Assembly (NCBI GenBank): GCA_050015935.1
Contig: JBEKAL010000045.1
Location: 1-17,941 of the forward strand
DNA from: Roseiarcus sp050015935
GTDB lineage: Bacteria > Pseudomonadota > Alphaproteobacteria > Rhizobiales > Beijerinckiaceae
Reading direction: 5' to 3'
DNA length: 17,941 nucleotides
Part shown: positions 1 to 6,819 of the stretch, in pieces
Layout of the letters: each line of letters starts with the position of its first letter
Position numbering within the stretch: position 1 is the stretch's first letter
Notes under the pieces: generated by a model
Seen by the model: the letters and a program-made list of their open reading frames with translations, nothing else
Databases searched by the model: none
Told to the model about the DNA's origin: nothing
Program-made: the position numbers and the translations under genes

Positions 1-99
1 CTCGCCAAGGACTGGGAAAACCGCAACCACAACGCCCTCGCCTTCCTCCGCCTTGCCTCCATCCGCCTCATGCTCAGAAAACTCTGTAATCCCTCATGA
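1..99 (+). mobile_element. IS5-family transposase, C-terminal end (cut by window start)
   Basis: The first 32 codons up to the TGA at 97-99 read as the end of a DDE transposase, with LAKDWENRN followed by ALAFLRLASIRLMLRKL. This matches the conserved C-terminus of IS5-group transposases, where K(D/E)(F/W)EN(L/R)N precedes a helix ending in RLMLRKL. The rest of the gene lies outside the window, so whether it is intact cannot be told. The sequence just after the stop (102-117) has a short AGTC/GACT symmetry that could belong to the element end, but without the other terminus no inverted repeat can be defined. Family call is by recognition; subgroup unknown. Confidence 0.8.
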
Positions 100-159
100 A
101 GTCTCCGGACGGACTCTAAGGCAAGGGCATGCAAGCGGGCGCAAGAATCATCGACGCGG

Positions 160-345
160 CTATAGGAAAGACGGATACCCGAGCAACGGAAGCAACCGGT
201 TCAGGATCGACCCCAAACAGACCAGCACCACGAGCAGCTTGAGGAGCTGCGCCAGCCGCGCATCGGGACAGAATTTATCGATGACCCAAAACAGGATCGC
301 ACCGACGACGATTGTAATAAGAATTCCGATTATCAGCGAGACCAT
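160..345 (-). CDS. Small membrane protein (Thivi_2564-like)
   Basis: This is a 61-residue protein with two hydrophobic segments (about 2-22 and 34-54) separated by a short charged stretch with FCPDARLAQLLK. The layout of a hydrophobic helix, a loop with a proline, and a second helix ending near an LN motif resembles the small Thivi_2564-family membrane proteins of unknown function. A strong ribosome binding site, GGAGGG, lies about 8 bases upstream of the ATG. It stands alone, convergent with the transposase fragment. Function unknown; the family assignment is by resemblance only. Confidence 0.7.
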   Translation of the reverse strand: MVSLIIGILITIVVGAILFWVIDKFCPDARLAQLLKLLVVLVCLGSILNRLLPLLGYPSFL

Positions 346-882
346 CGCGACCCTCCGTCAATTTTGCCGACATTCGCCGGATGACAGCGTTAACGAGGCT
401 GAGAATGTCGCCCTTGACGGACTTTCGCAATCCTGAAACGTCACCGCGCCTTGCGGATGCGTTTCGGGGCGGGCCGGCTGCGGCTCAGGCGATGGCGCCG
501 TTGCGGAAGTTTGTTGGCGAGTTGGCGCACCTCTCCCGTGGTTTTCGATGGAACGCGCGACAACCGAACGCATTACATTGCCGACGTAACGGGCGTCGGC
601 GCGCTTCCCCCGATCGGCGGCCTCTTCATGACGACAAAGCACGCGCCGTCGTCACGGCGCCTCTCCGCGCTCTTGTGCCGGGGCTGGCCGATCGCTTCCG
701 GACCACGCGCCGAGGCCGCGTGAGTAGATTCCGATTCTCGCCAAGAATTCACCGCAGCGCGAGGACGTCGGGGCGGTGGCGGTCCTTGCCGACGGCTCAA
801 CAAAGGACGCCTTATGGCGTATCTTGGCCAGACGTCCGGCTCTGCCATGTCGTATTTGGCTGGATAAGAGGGAGGGCGTGCG
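346..882. other. Gene-free stretch with possible gene debris
   Basis: No frame in this 537-bp region has a convincing gene. Open frames exist on both strands, but they are arginine-rich, lack good ribosome binding sites and overlap one another. The only recognisable motif is on the minus strand at about 573-640, where the translation contains CFVVMKRPP followed by GGSAP. That resembles the C-terminus of the small protein whose N-terminal part lies at 1215-1343 on the same strand. Confidence 0.5.
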
Positions 883-1203
883 ATGGTGCCTTTGCTTATC
901 TTGGCGGCGATCTCCCTGCCGATCATCGACCTGCCAAGCAATTGTCGGGCGGAATCAAAGGCGATTCCGCCCGGTCCTGGGCATCAGCAGATCTATGAGA
1001 ATTGCATGAGAGATGAGCAGACCGCGCATGAGGCGATTCTGAAAAGGTGGCCGCAGTTGCCAGCCGCTGTGCAAGACATATGCGCTGAAATGGGGCGTTT
1101 AATTGGTAGTTACATCGAAGCGGAAGTCTGCGCCGATATAGATACGGCGAAATTGTCCGGCAATGCGCAACAGCCGCCGGCCCAAGGTCCCGCAGCTAAG
1201 TAG
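883..1203 (+). CDS. Small exported cysteine-containing protein, function unknown
   Basis: This is a 106-residue protein with an N-terminal hydrophobic stretch (residues 2-18) that looks like a signal peptide. The mature part has four cysteines, in NCRAES, ENCMRDEQ, DICAEMG and AEVCADID. The pattern CMRDEQ..A...L...WPQ....V...C, then a SYIEAEVC segment, resembles small periplasmic proteins common in Hyphomicrobiales, where it is often CxxxExxA...W..F...R..C....SYVELLTC. The cysteines probably form disulfides after export. A GAGGG Shine-Dalgarno sequence lies about 7 bases before the ATG. The C-terminus is Pro/Gln/Ala-rich. No close operon partner; function unknown. Confidence 0.7.
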   Translation: MVPLLILAAISLPIIDLPSNCRAESKAIPPGPGHQQIYENCMRDEQTAHEAILKRWPQLPAAVQDICAEMGRLIGSYIEAEVCADIDTAKLSGNAQQPPAQGPAAK

Positions 1204-1214
1204 CAGGGCGCGGT

Positions 1215-1343
1215 TCATTTCGCCCGCGCCATCATCTTGGCGGCGTCATGCTTCCGCCTGCGGCCATCAAAACGCAGCGCGAACGCAAGGGCGTCGGCGA
1301 GGTCATCGGCGGCGGGGACGGCAAAAAGGGAAAGACGGGCGTG
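1215..1343 (-). pseudogene. Remnant of a small conserved protein (N-terminal part)
   Basis: The minus-strand frame between two stops encodes a 42-residue peptide starting RLSLFAVPAADD and containing LADALAFALRFDGRRRKHD and AAKMMARAK. This resembles the N-terminal half of a small uncharacterised alphaproteobacterial protein typically containing ADALAFALRF(D/E)GR.R.H.A...MA.I.A..LV.HLE..GFVVM..PP. The frame has no start codon (a stop directly precedes it) and ends early, just where the LVxHLE part should begin. A possible matching C-terminus is at 573-640. The family description is from memory, so its identity needs a database search. Confidence 0.5.
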
Positions 1344-1347
1344 TCAC

Positions 1348-1370
1348 CGTAATGCGTAATGCGTAATGCG
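1348..1370. repeat. Three tandem copies of CGTAATG
   Basis: The 7-bp unit CGTAATG occurs three times in a row and is closed by CG, just upstream of the start of the minus-strand remnant. It is probably a slippage repeat in non-coding DNA; no function is suggested. Confidence 0.7.
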
Positions 1371-1457
1371 AAAAGGGCCGGTTAAGTAGTTTCCGAGGCT
1401 AGCCGGCGGCATTTTCGGCGGGTAGGTTCAAATAATCGCAAAAACGAGGAGCGCCCG

Positions 1458-1688
1458 ATGATCGACCCCCCTGCATTCGAACATCCAGATGTCGATAGGG
1501 TAGTTGCCGAAATTGAAGTTGGGGAAACGACTCAGAGCGTCTTGGTCGTCAAGACCGCCCTGAACCTTTGGGCCAAGAGCGAGGAATATCATCGCGAACA
1601 CGTCGCGAGGTTGGCGACCGCCGCCATGGCTTATGCAACGAAGAACGGTTTCGACAAAGTGCGAATTGTCTCGATCCGGATCGTCTGA
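1458..1688 (+). CDS. Small hypothetical protein (76 aa)
   Basis: A 76-residue, acidic-to-neutral protein starting MIDPPAFEHPDVDRVVAEIE. It has no signal peptide and no membrane helix. The middle (about 32-62) is a predicted amphipathic helix rich in Ala, Glu and Leu (ALNLWAKSEEYHREHVARL), and the end looks like a beta strand (VRIVSIRIV). A clear Shine-Dalgarno sequence, ACGAGGAG, sits 7 bases before the ATG, and codon use is balanced rather than arginine-rich, which supports real coding. I do not recognise the family. It stands alone between a pseudogene remnant and a long gene-free region. Confidence 0.6.
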   Translation: MIDPPAFEHPDVDRVVAEIEVGETTQSVLVVKTALNLWAKSEEYHREHVARLATAAMAYATKNGFDKVRIVSIRIV

Positions 1689-2005
1689 GAGTCTCCTCTG
1701 ATTGGGGTCTCTGAAGTCAAGCCGTCCTGCTAAACCGCGATTCTCCATTTGGAGGCCTTGGCGCCGCTGACGGCGTCTTGCGACTTGGCGGCGTCTGCCC
1801 AATCGGGCAGGAGGTCGTGCCTTCCGCCCCGCTGCCACTATGTGCACGCGGCCCGTGTTTAATGCGAGCAGGCGGACATAGGATTACGGGGACATGATAC
1901 GAATTGCATTATTTCGTTCGCCAGCCAGATTTTTCTGTGAGCGCCGCGGCCACGAATTCGTACGATAGGTCCATGTCGGCGCGATCGCAATCCCGCCGAC
2001 CCAGC

Positions 2006-2150
2006 GCGCCGTCGACCTCATGGAGGCCAAATCTTCCGAAGCGAGAGGGCTGTCAAGGGCGCGCCTTTCAGCGCGCCGCCGCTGGCGGGCCTCGCCCCTT
2101 GACAGACCTCTCGCTTCGGAAAGCAGACGCTTCCGTGAGGTCGACGGCGC
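2006..2150. repeat. Large imperfect inverted repeat
   Basis: The left arm (2006-2059) and right arm (2095-2150) are near reverse complements. The outer 15 bases, GCGCCGTCGACCTCA at 2006-2020, are matched perfectly by 2136-2150. An inner block TTCCGAAGCGAGAGG, then one mismatch, then CTGTCAAGGG (2034-2059) is matched by about 2095-2121. The segments between the blocks differ. The centre has its own perfect hairpin, GGCGCGC-CTTTCA-GCGCGCC (2058-2077). The element could fold into a long cruciform or RNA hairpin and may be a dispersed palindromic element or a non-autonomous mobile element. Confidence 0.8.
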
Positions 2151-2400
2151 TTCCTGCCGAAGCACGGCGAACGCCGCCGCCGCCGGGCGCCGTCCGCGGA
2201 CTTCCAGCCGCAATCGGCGAAAAGTCGAACCCGACAATTTCTTTCCCAATGTCGGAAGTCGCGCTATCCTTCCTTCGTCCGGCGAGGCGTCGAGGCCTGC
2301 AAGCGAGGCCCGCCCGGGGACGCAAAAGCTGGCGCGAAGGAGCGCTTGTCAAGCTTCGCGTCATAAGTCCTTGAAATCGCACGAAACGGCCAAGAGAATC

Positions 2401-2480
2401 CTTGACAAAACTTGACAACGCTTGACGAAATTTGACAAAACTTGACGACGCTTGACAAGACTTGACGAGAAACTTGACGG
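2401..2480 (+). repeat. Array of eight CTTGAC motifs, mostly in 10-bp register
   Basis: Seven consecutive 10-bp units start at 2401, 2411, 2421, 2431, 2441, 2451 and 2461. Each begins YTTGAC (six CTTGAC, one TTTGAC) followed by four variable purine-rich bases. An eighth CTTGAC follows at 2473, shifted by two bases. Units 1-3 and units 4-6 are also related to each other as a 30-bp repeat with four mismatches. The 10-bp spacing puts every motif on nearly the same face of the helix. A related palindrome, CTTGTCAAG, lies at 2345-2353. It is not a CRISPR array because there are no spacers. Confidence 0.9.
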
Positions 2481-2575
2481 AATAACGGCGACAGCTTACT
2501 TAACCCCCGGCTTGGGCTCTGATCGCTCGCGATGAGGGGTTGAGGCGCCCCATCGCCGCAACTCGCGCACATCCG

Positions 2576-3421
2576 TCACCCCTCGCTCTGATGGCCGCCC
2601 GTCAGCGGCACGAAGGGGATGATCTTGCCGCCGAAAATGTCCGAGCGCGCCACCTGGAACTGGCCGTCGGCGCCGATCGTCTTCACCACCTTGAGGATGT
2701 GCTGCGCGCCGGGCGGCCCGACGGGGATGACCATGATCCCGCCGGGCGTCAGCTGCTGCAAAAGCGGCGGCGGGATGTGGTCGATGCCGCAGGTGACGAT
2801 GATCTTGTCGAAGGGCGACGCGCTCGCCCAGCCGTAATAGCCGTCGCCGGTTCTGGTGGCGATCGAGGCGTATTCGCTGTAGCCCCCGGCGATGAGCCGG
2901 TCATAGACGCCGCGGGTGCGCGCCGCGAGCTCGGGGATGATCTCGATCGACCACAGTCGGTCGGTCAGGTAGCTCAGCAACGCCGACTGGTAGCCGGAGC
3001 CGGTGCCGACTTCGAGGATCTTGTCTCCGGCGCGAACGCCGAGCGCGCTGGTCATGCGCCCCATCGTTCCCGGCGGGGTGATGGTGACGCCGAAGCCGAT
3101 GTCGATATAGTGCCCGACGTAGGCGCGCTCGCGATCCTCGGGCAGGACGAACTCCTCGCGCGGCGTCATCAGGAAGGCGCGCTTGTCCGCGGGCGTCCAC
3201 AGATCGTTGAAGGAGAGCAGCACCTGGTAGCGGTCGAAGCGCTCGCCCAGGAACGTCGGGTTCTCGCCGCGGTTCGCCGCCATCCAGGCGACGAAGTCGG
3301 CGCGCCGCGCCATCGGCGGCCAGAGGTCGGGCCGGAACGGCCGCGGCGGGTCGGCCCAGGCGGGAACCGCGGCTGCTACGCCGGCCGCCGCGGCGCCGAT
3401 GAGAAAATCGCGTCTGAGCAT
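2576..3421 (-). CDS. Exported protein-L-isoaspartate O-methyltransferase-like protein
   Basis: A 281-residue protein of the PCMT family, which transfers a methyl group from S-adenosylmethionine to isoaspartyl residues in damaged proteins. The SAM-binding motif I is ILEVGTGSGYQSA (about 135-147), followed by SIEIIPELA, a TGDGYYGW block and PFDKIIVTCGIDHIPPPLLQQL. The N-terminus is RRDFLIGAAAAGVAAAVPAWA, a twin-arginine signal with an AWA cleavage site, so the enzyme is probably periplasmic. At about 280 residues it is longer than the usual cytosolic enzyme of about 210. The segment equivalent to the active-site TIS(A/Q)P reads TITPP, so Thr replaces the usual Ser. An AGGAGG ribosome binding site lies 7 bases upstream. 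It follows the hydrolase gene on the same strand, 155 bp away. True isoaspartyl repair activity is inferred only. Confidence 0.85.
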   Translation of the reverse strand: MLRRDFLIGAAAAGVAAAVPAWADPPRPFRPDLWPPMARRADFVAWMAANRGENPTFLGERFDRYQVLLSFNDLWTPADKRAFLMTPREEFVLPEDRERAYVGHYIDIGFGVTITPPGTMGRMTSALGVRAGDKILEVGTGSGYQSALLSYLTDRLWSIEIIPELAARTRGVYDRLIAGGYSEYASIATRTGDGYYGWASASPFDKIIVTCGIDHIPPPLLQQLTPGGIMVIPVGPPGAQHILKVVKTIGADGQFQVARSDIFGGKIIPFVPLTGGHQSEG

Positions 3422-3576
3422 GACGGCCCCTCCTGTCCTGTCTCGCGCACGGGCGCGAATGCTCCGCTTGGTGTATGGCGTGAACCGAGGCGAGTCCAGT
3501 CGCGGCGACCTGCCGCCTTCGGCGAACCGTCCTCGTCGACCCGACGCGCATCTGCGTTCCGCCGCAACGAGCGCCG

Positions 3577-4446
3577 CTATCGGACGAGCTTCGTCGCCAG
3601 AAAATCGCGCAGCTCGGACCTCGACCGTTCGGCGGCGTCCCGATCATATTTCAGCGACATTCCGGAAACGCGCACGCCCTCGGCGAACTCGGGATTGTCA
3701 AATCCATGGCGGGCGCCGGGGTAGACGACGAGCTTCAAGTCGACGCCGTCGCCCGACTGCGCCTTCGCCAGCCGCTCGCAGTCCGCCGCAGGCGTGACCT
3801 CGTCCAATTCGCCGATGAGGATGAGGGTCGGGATCTTCAACTCGACGTTCCCCAGATTATCGCAAGGGGGGTACAAGGCCGCCGCGACTTTGAATTTCGC
3901 CCCGTCCGGGACTTCGAAAGCGGAGACGAAGCGGGACGAGGCGATTTCGAGCGCGGTGTCGGCGCCTTGCGAGTAGCCGACGGCGGCGATCTTCTTGGGG
4001 TCGACGAACGGGCGCCTGGCGAGGAAAGTCAGGGCGCCGAATGCGTCGGGCAGGGCTTCGGGGAAGTCGACGGAGCAGGTTTCCATGATCCCCCGCGTGG
4101 CGAAGTCGTCGACGAACAGCGCGACATAGCCCCAGCGCGCGAACGCCTCGCCGATCGAACGCCTCGCCGCCGGCAGGCCGAGGCAGGAGTGCAGCAAGAC
4201 GACGGCCGGGAAGGGGCCGCGCCCGTTCGGCTTGGTCAGATAGCCCTGAAGCGGAGCGCCGCGCTTGCCCTCGGCGGGTTCGGCGCCATTGCGAGCAAGA
4301 TGCTCATCGACTTGATGGAGGCGGGGCGCGGCGCTGTCGAATTTCACCAGCTCCTCGGCTGACGCGGGCGACTGCCGGGTCAATTCGAGCCCCAATAGCG
4401 CCGCGACGGCGAAACATCCGCAGGCGAAAGTGCGCAGGGCGCTCAT
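3577..4446 (-). CDS. Secreted dienelactone-hydrolase-family enzyme
   Basis: A 289-residue alpha/beta hydrolase of the dienelactone hydrolase type. Residues 1-30 form a signal peptide ending ASA, so the enzyme is likely periplasmic. The core has VVLLHSCLGLP after strand 3 (oxyanion region) and the nucleophile elbow GYSQG with Ser159. The acid is probably Asp215 in GELDEVTPA and the base His247 in PGARHGFD. Classical dienelactone hydrolases use a cysteine nucleophile; here it is serine, as in many family members of unknown substrate. Several cysteines (123, 195, 223) could form disulfides. It lies upstream of the exported methyltransferase on the same strand, with a weak Shine-Dalgarno sequence at the chosen ATG. 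The substrate cannot be predicted. Confidence 0.85.
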   Translation of the reverse strand: MSALRTFACGCFAVAALLGLELTRQSPASAEELVKFDSAAPRLHQVDEHLARNGAEPAEGKRGAPLQGYLTKPNGRGPFPAVVLLHSCLGLPAARRSIGEAFARWGYVALFVDDFATRGIMETCSVDFPEALPDAFGALTFLARRPFVDPKKIAAVGYSQGADTALEIASSRFVSAFEVPDGAKFKVAAALYPPCDNLGNVELKIPTLILIGELDEVTPAADCERLAKAQSGDGVDLKLVVYPGARHGFDNPEFAEGVRVSGMSLKYDRDAAERSRSELRDFLATKLVR

Positions 4447-4818
4447 CTATGCCGTTGCTCTCGAGGGTATGCGCTTCTCGAGCCGAAGGAGAACCCGGCT
4501 TCGTCTCGACGGACTTGGCGGACTGCAGCCCGGCGTCTCGAGCGAGGGCGCCATCGCGGTCCTCGGGGGCGCTTTGAAAAACGTCCTTGGCTCGCCGACG
4601 GCCGATCTGGCGACGGCGCGGAAGTTCACACGCGAACGCGGGACGCTTCCGCAGGCCCAATCTTGGCGAGCGCGTAGCCTTGCCGGCCGCTCACGCGCTC
4701 GACTTGATCGCCTCCGCCTCTTCATTTCGCCTCGTCGGCTCGACCTGAACACGGTTCGCAGACCCCAGAGAATCATAGGATTCCGACTTTTGCAACGCGC
4801 TCCGGAGGCGGGGCGCGC
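4447..4818. other. Gene-free stretch between transporter and hydrolase
   Basis: I see no gene, RNA or clear terminator in these 372 bases. Open frames on both strands are arginine-rich and resemble nothing I know. The region presumably holds the promoter of the hydrolase gene and the end of the transporter transcript. Confidence 0.5.
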
Positions 4819-6132
4819 TTATCGGCCGGCCTCGGCCGGCGCGGCCCCCTTCATGCTGAGCAGGCTGAGAAAGCTGATCGCGGCCGCCGCGACGATGTAG
4901 TAGCCGACCCAGCTGAGGCCGCCGCGCTCCAGCAGCAGCTGGGCGAGGTAGGGCGCCAGCGAGGCTCCGAGAATGCCGCCGAGATTATAGGCGCTCGAAG
5001 CGCCGGTGTAGCCGACGCGGGCGGGGAAGAGCTCCGGCAGCAGAGCGCCGAGCGGGGCGAAGGTGAGGCCCATGACGCCCAGAGCGAGGCAAAGGAACGC
5101 GAGCGCGCCCAGGACGCCGGCGCTCAAGAGATTCGGCAGGGCGAAACCCACCAGCGCCGCCAGAGCGCTCGCGCCGAGCAACACCGGGCGGCGGCCGTAC
5201 CGGTCGGCCAGCGCCGCGGAGATCGGCGTCGCCAGCGCCATGCACGCCGCGGCCACGCACAGCATGCCGAGAAAGTCCGTGCGGGCGATGTGCAGCGCGT
5301 TGACGCCGTAGCCCAGCGCGAAGACGGACGAGACGTAGAACAGCGCATAGCAGACCACGATCGCCAGCGAGCCCTGGATCAGCGGGCGCCAATGGCTGCG
5401 CAGCACTTCGATGAGCGGAACCTCGACGCGCTCGCGACGCGCCAGGACCTCGCGGAAGGCGGGGGTTTCCGCGATCGCAACGCGGACATAGAGCCCGATC
5501 GCCACCAGCGCCGCGCTCATCAGGAAGGGGATGCGCCAGGCCCAGGCGACGAAGTTCGCTTCGCCGAGGCCCATGAGAAGCAGCAGGAACAGGCCGTTGG
5601 CCATGAGAAAGCCGAGCGGCGGCCCGAGCTGCGGGAACATGCCGAACCAGGCGCGGCGGCCCTGCGGCGCGTTCTCGGTCGCCAGCAAGGCGGCGCCGCC
5701 CCATTCGCCGCCGAGCCCGACGCCCTGACCGAAGCGCAGCGCGCATAAGAGCCAGGGCGCGAGGGCGCCCGCCTGGGCGTAGCCCGGCAGCACGCCGATC
5801 AGCGTCGTCGACAGGCCCATCGTCAGCATCGTGGCCACGAGCGTCGCCTTGCGTCCGATGCGATCGCCGAAGTGGCCGAAAAAGATCGATCCGATGGGCC
5901 GCGCGAGAAACGCGATGCCGAAGGTCAGGAAGGCGTTCAGCGCCTGCGCTCCGGGCGCCGATTGCGGAAAAAAGGTCTGGCCGATCACCAGCGCGGCGGC
6001 GGTGCCGTAAATGTAGAAATCGTAAAACTCGATCGTCGTGCCGACGAGGCTCGCCAACACGATGCGGCCGACGCCGATTTCCTGCGCGCCCGCGCCGCGG
6101 ATCGAAGCGCCGGCTCCCGAGCTTTCAGGCAT
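4819..6132 (-). CDS. MFS transporter, metabolite:H+ symporter family
   Basis: A 437-residue inner-membrane protein with about 12 hydrophobic segments. It carries the hallmarks of the metabolite:H+ symporter branch (ProP/ShiA/KgtP type): TTIEFYDFYIYGTAAAL in helix 1, GHFGDRIGRKATL in the loop between helices 2 and 3, LRFGQGVGLGGEWGGA in helix 4, and ADRYGRRPVLL in the equivalent loop of the second half. Length is normal for the family. Such carriers import organic acids, osmolytes or aromatic acids with protons; the substrate here is not predictable. A GGGAG Shine-Dalgarno sequence lies about 8 bases before the ATG. A small exported-protein gene ends 39 bp upstream on the same strand, so the two may share a transcript. 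Confidence 0.9.
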   Translation of the reverse strand: MPESSGAGASIRGAGAQEIGVGRIVLASLVGTTIEFYDFYIYGTAAALVIGQTFFPQSAPGAQALNAFLTFGIAFLARPIGSIFFGHFGDRIGRKATLVATMLTMGLSTTLIGVLPGYAQAGALAPWLLCALRFGQGVGLGGEWGGAALLATENAPQGRRAWFGMFPQLGPPLGFLMANGLFLLLLMGLGEANFVAWAWRIPFLMSAALVAIGLYVRVAIAETPAFREVLARRERVEVPLIEVLRSHWRPLIQGSLAIVVCYALFYVSSVFALGYGVNALHIARTDFLGMLCVAAACMALATPISAALADRYGRRPVLLGASALAALVGFALPNLLSAGVLGALAFLCLALGVMGLTFAPLGALLPELFPARVGYTGASSAYNLGGILGASLAPYLAQLLLERGGLSWVGYYIVAAAAISFLSLLSMKGAAPAEAGR

Positions 6133-6171
6133 TTTCGCTCCCTATCCCTATTCTTTGCCGATCCGCCGGAC

Positions 6172-6369
6172 TCAGCGCGGATTCGTCCAACGCGGACAAT
6201 TCTGGCTCAACGGCGCAACCACCTCGAACGTGCGAACGGGATAGTAATAGTGGCAGCTGCGATTCCATTGGTCGCTGGTCGATGTCGACCAGATCAGAGG
6301 CGCCTCGCCCCAGAGCAACAAACCGGCATTCGCCCCGACGATCAGAGCGAGCGCTGTCAATAGCTTCAT
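6172..6369 (-). CDS. Small exported protein (65 aa), function unknown
   Basis: A 65-residue protein starting MKLLTALALIVGANAGLLLW, a typical signal peptide or single anchor helix. The mature part is short and aromatic, with CHYYYPVRTFEV and two cysteines (in NRSCHYYY and SQNCPRW), which could pair. The frame continues open upstream to 6588, but the longer version begins with arginine-rich residues atypical of coding, and the hydrophobic start at 6369 is the natural one. The Shine-Dalgarno sequence is weak (GGGTG). It ends 39 bp before the MFS transporter on the same strand. I do not recognise a family. Confidence 0.6.
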   Translation of the reverse strand: MKLLTALALIVGANAGLLLWGEAPLIWSTSTSDQWNRSCHYYYPVRTFEVVAPLSQNCPRWTNPR

Positions 6370-6633
6370 ATCGCGCACACCCAGGGTTTCGCAGAGCGAC
6401 TCGATCCCGCGCCGATCCACGCGCCGGGGACGCTCAGCCGCGACGTGCGGACGATTGCCGCGCAATCGCGTTGGAATGCACGGAACAAGGCCCGGCGCGA
6501 CGGGCCGAGTTGAGTCGCCCTGCAGGTTTTGGCGAGACTTGACACAGATCCGATATTCACCGGAATCACCTAGATAGAATCGGCACACTCGCGCAAGTTG
6601 TCCCTCATGGCAATGGTCCGAGCGCCGCTTGCG

Positions 6634-6765
6634 TCACCGCGTCGCGGCCGCAGCCAGGAATATGCCGATCGCCGTCGCGAAAGAGAGACAGAGGACGCCG
6701 CCGCCCGTGAACAGCCCGACCGATCCGGCGACGGGAATTGGCGAGACCTCTGTCGTGACCCTGTG
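6634..6765 (-). pseudogene. Relic of a membrane protein (single hydrophobic segment)
   Basis: The minus strand between stops at 6766-6768 and 6634-6636 encodes 43 residues containing EVSPIPVAGSVGLFTGGG, then VLCLSFATAIGIFLAAAATR, a clear transmembrane helix with coding-like composition. No ATG, GTG or TTG start lies upstream of the hydrophobic part, so it is probably the end of a decayed gene. It could belong to the same decayed locus as the P-type ATPase fragment 55 bp upstream, but I cannot align it to a specific part of such a pump. Confidence 0.35.
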
Positions 6766-6819
6766 TTATGGTCTCGCTCAATTCGCATTGACCGGACGCG
6801 ATCGTTGTGAGTTGTGGGT

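Larger units (their letters stand above)
1689..2575. other. 887-bp gene-free stretch rich in repeats
   Basis: No intact gene is visible. The region holds a short minus-strand open segment with gene-like composition (1730-1837), another one ending at 1909, a large inverted repeat (2006-2150), a GCTTG-T-CAAGC palindrome (2344-2354) and the TTGAC array (2401-2480). Overlapping arginine- and serine-rich open frames on both strands look like by-products of the palindrome and GC content. Confidence 0.6.

Noticed and set aside
1730..1837. Minus-strand peptide with RHDLLPDWADAAKSQDA and KASKWRIAV
   Set aside because: The composition is protein-like, but it is only 35 codons between stops with no start codon, and I cannot link it to a family. 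It may be debris of an old gene.
2401..2480. CRISPR array
   Set aside because: The 10-bp units are directly contiguous with no spacers and no cas genes nearby.
2264..2572. Minus-strand open frame with repeated SSVVKFCQ peptides
   Set aside because: The peptide repeat is simply the TTGAC array read in one frame. The frame has no good start and the period of 10 bp is not codon-based.
2540..3724. 394-codon open frame on the plus strand opposite the methyltransferase
   Set aside because: It is antisense to the PCMT-family gene, which has SAM motifs, a signal peptide and a strong Shine-Dalgarno sequence.
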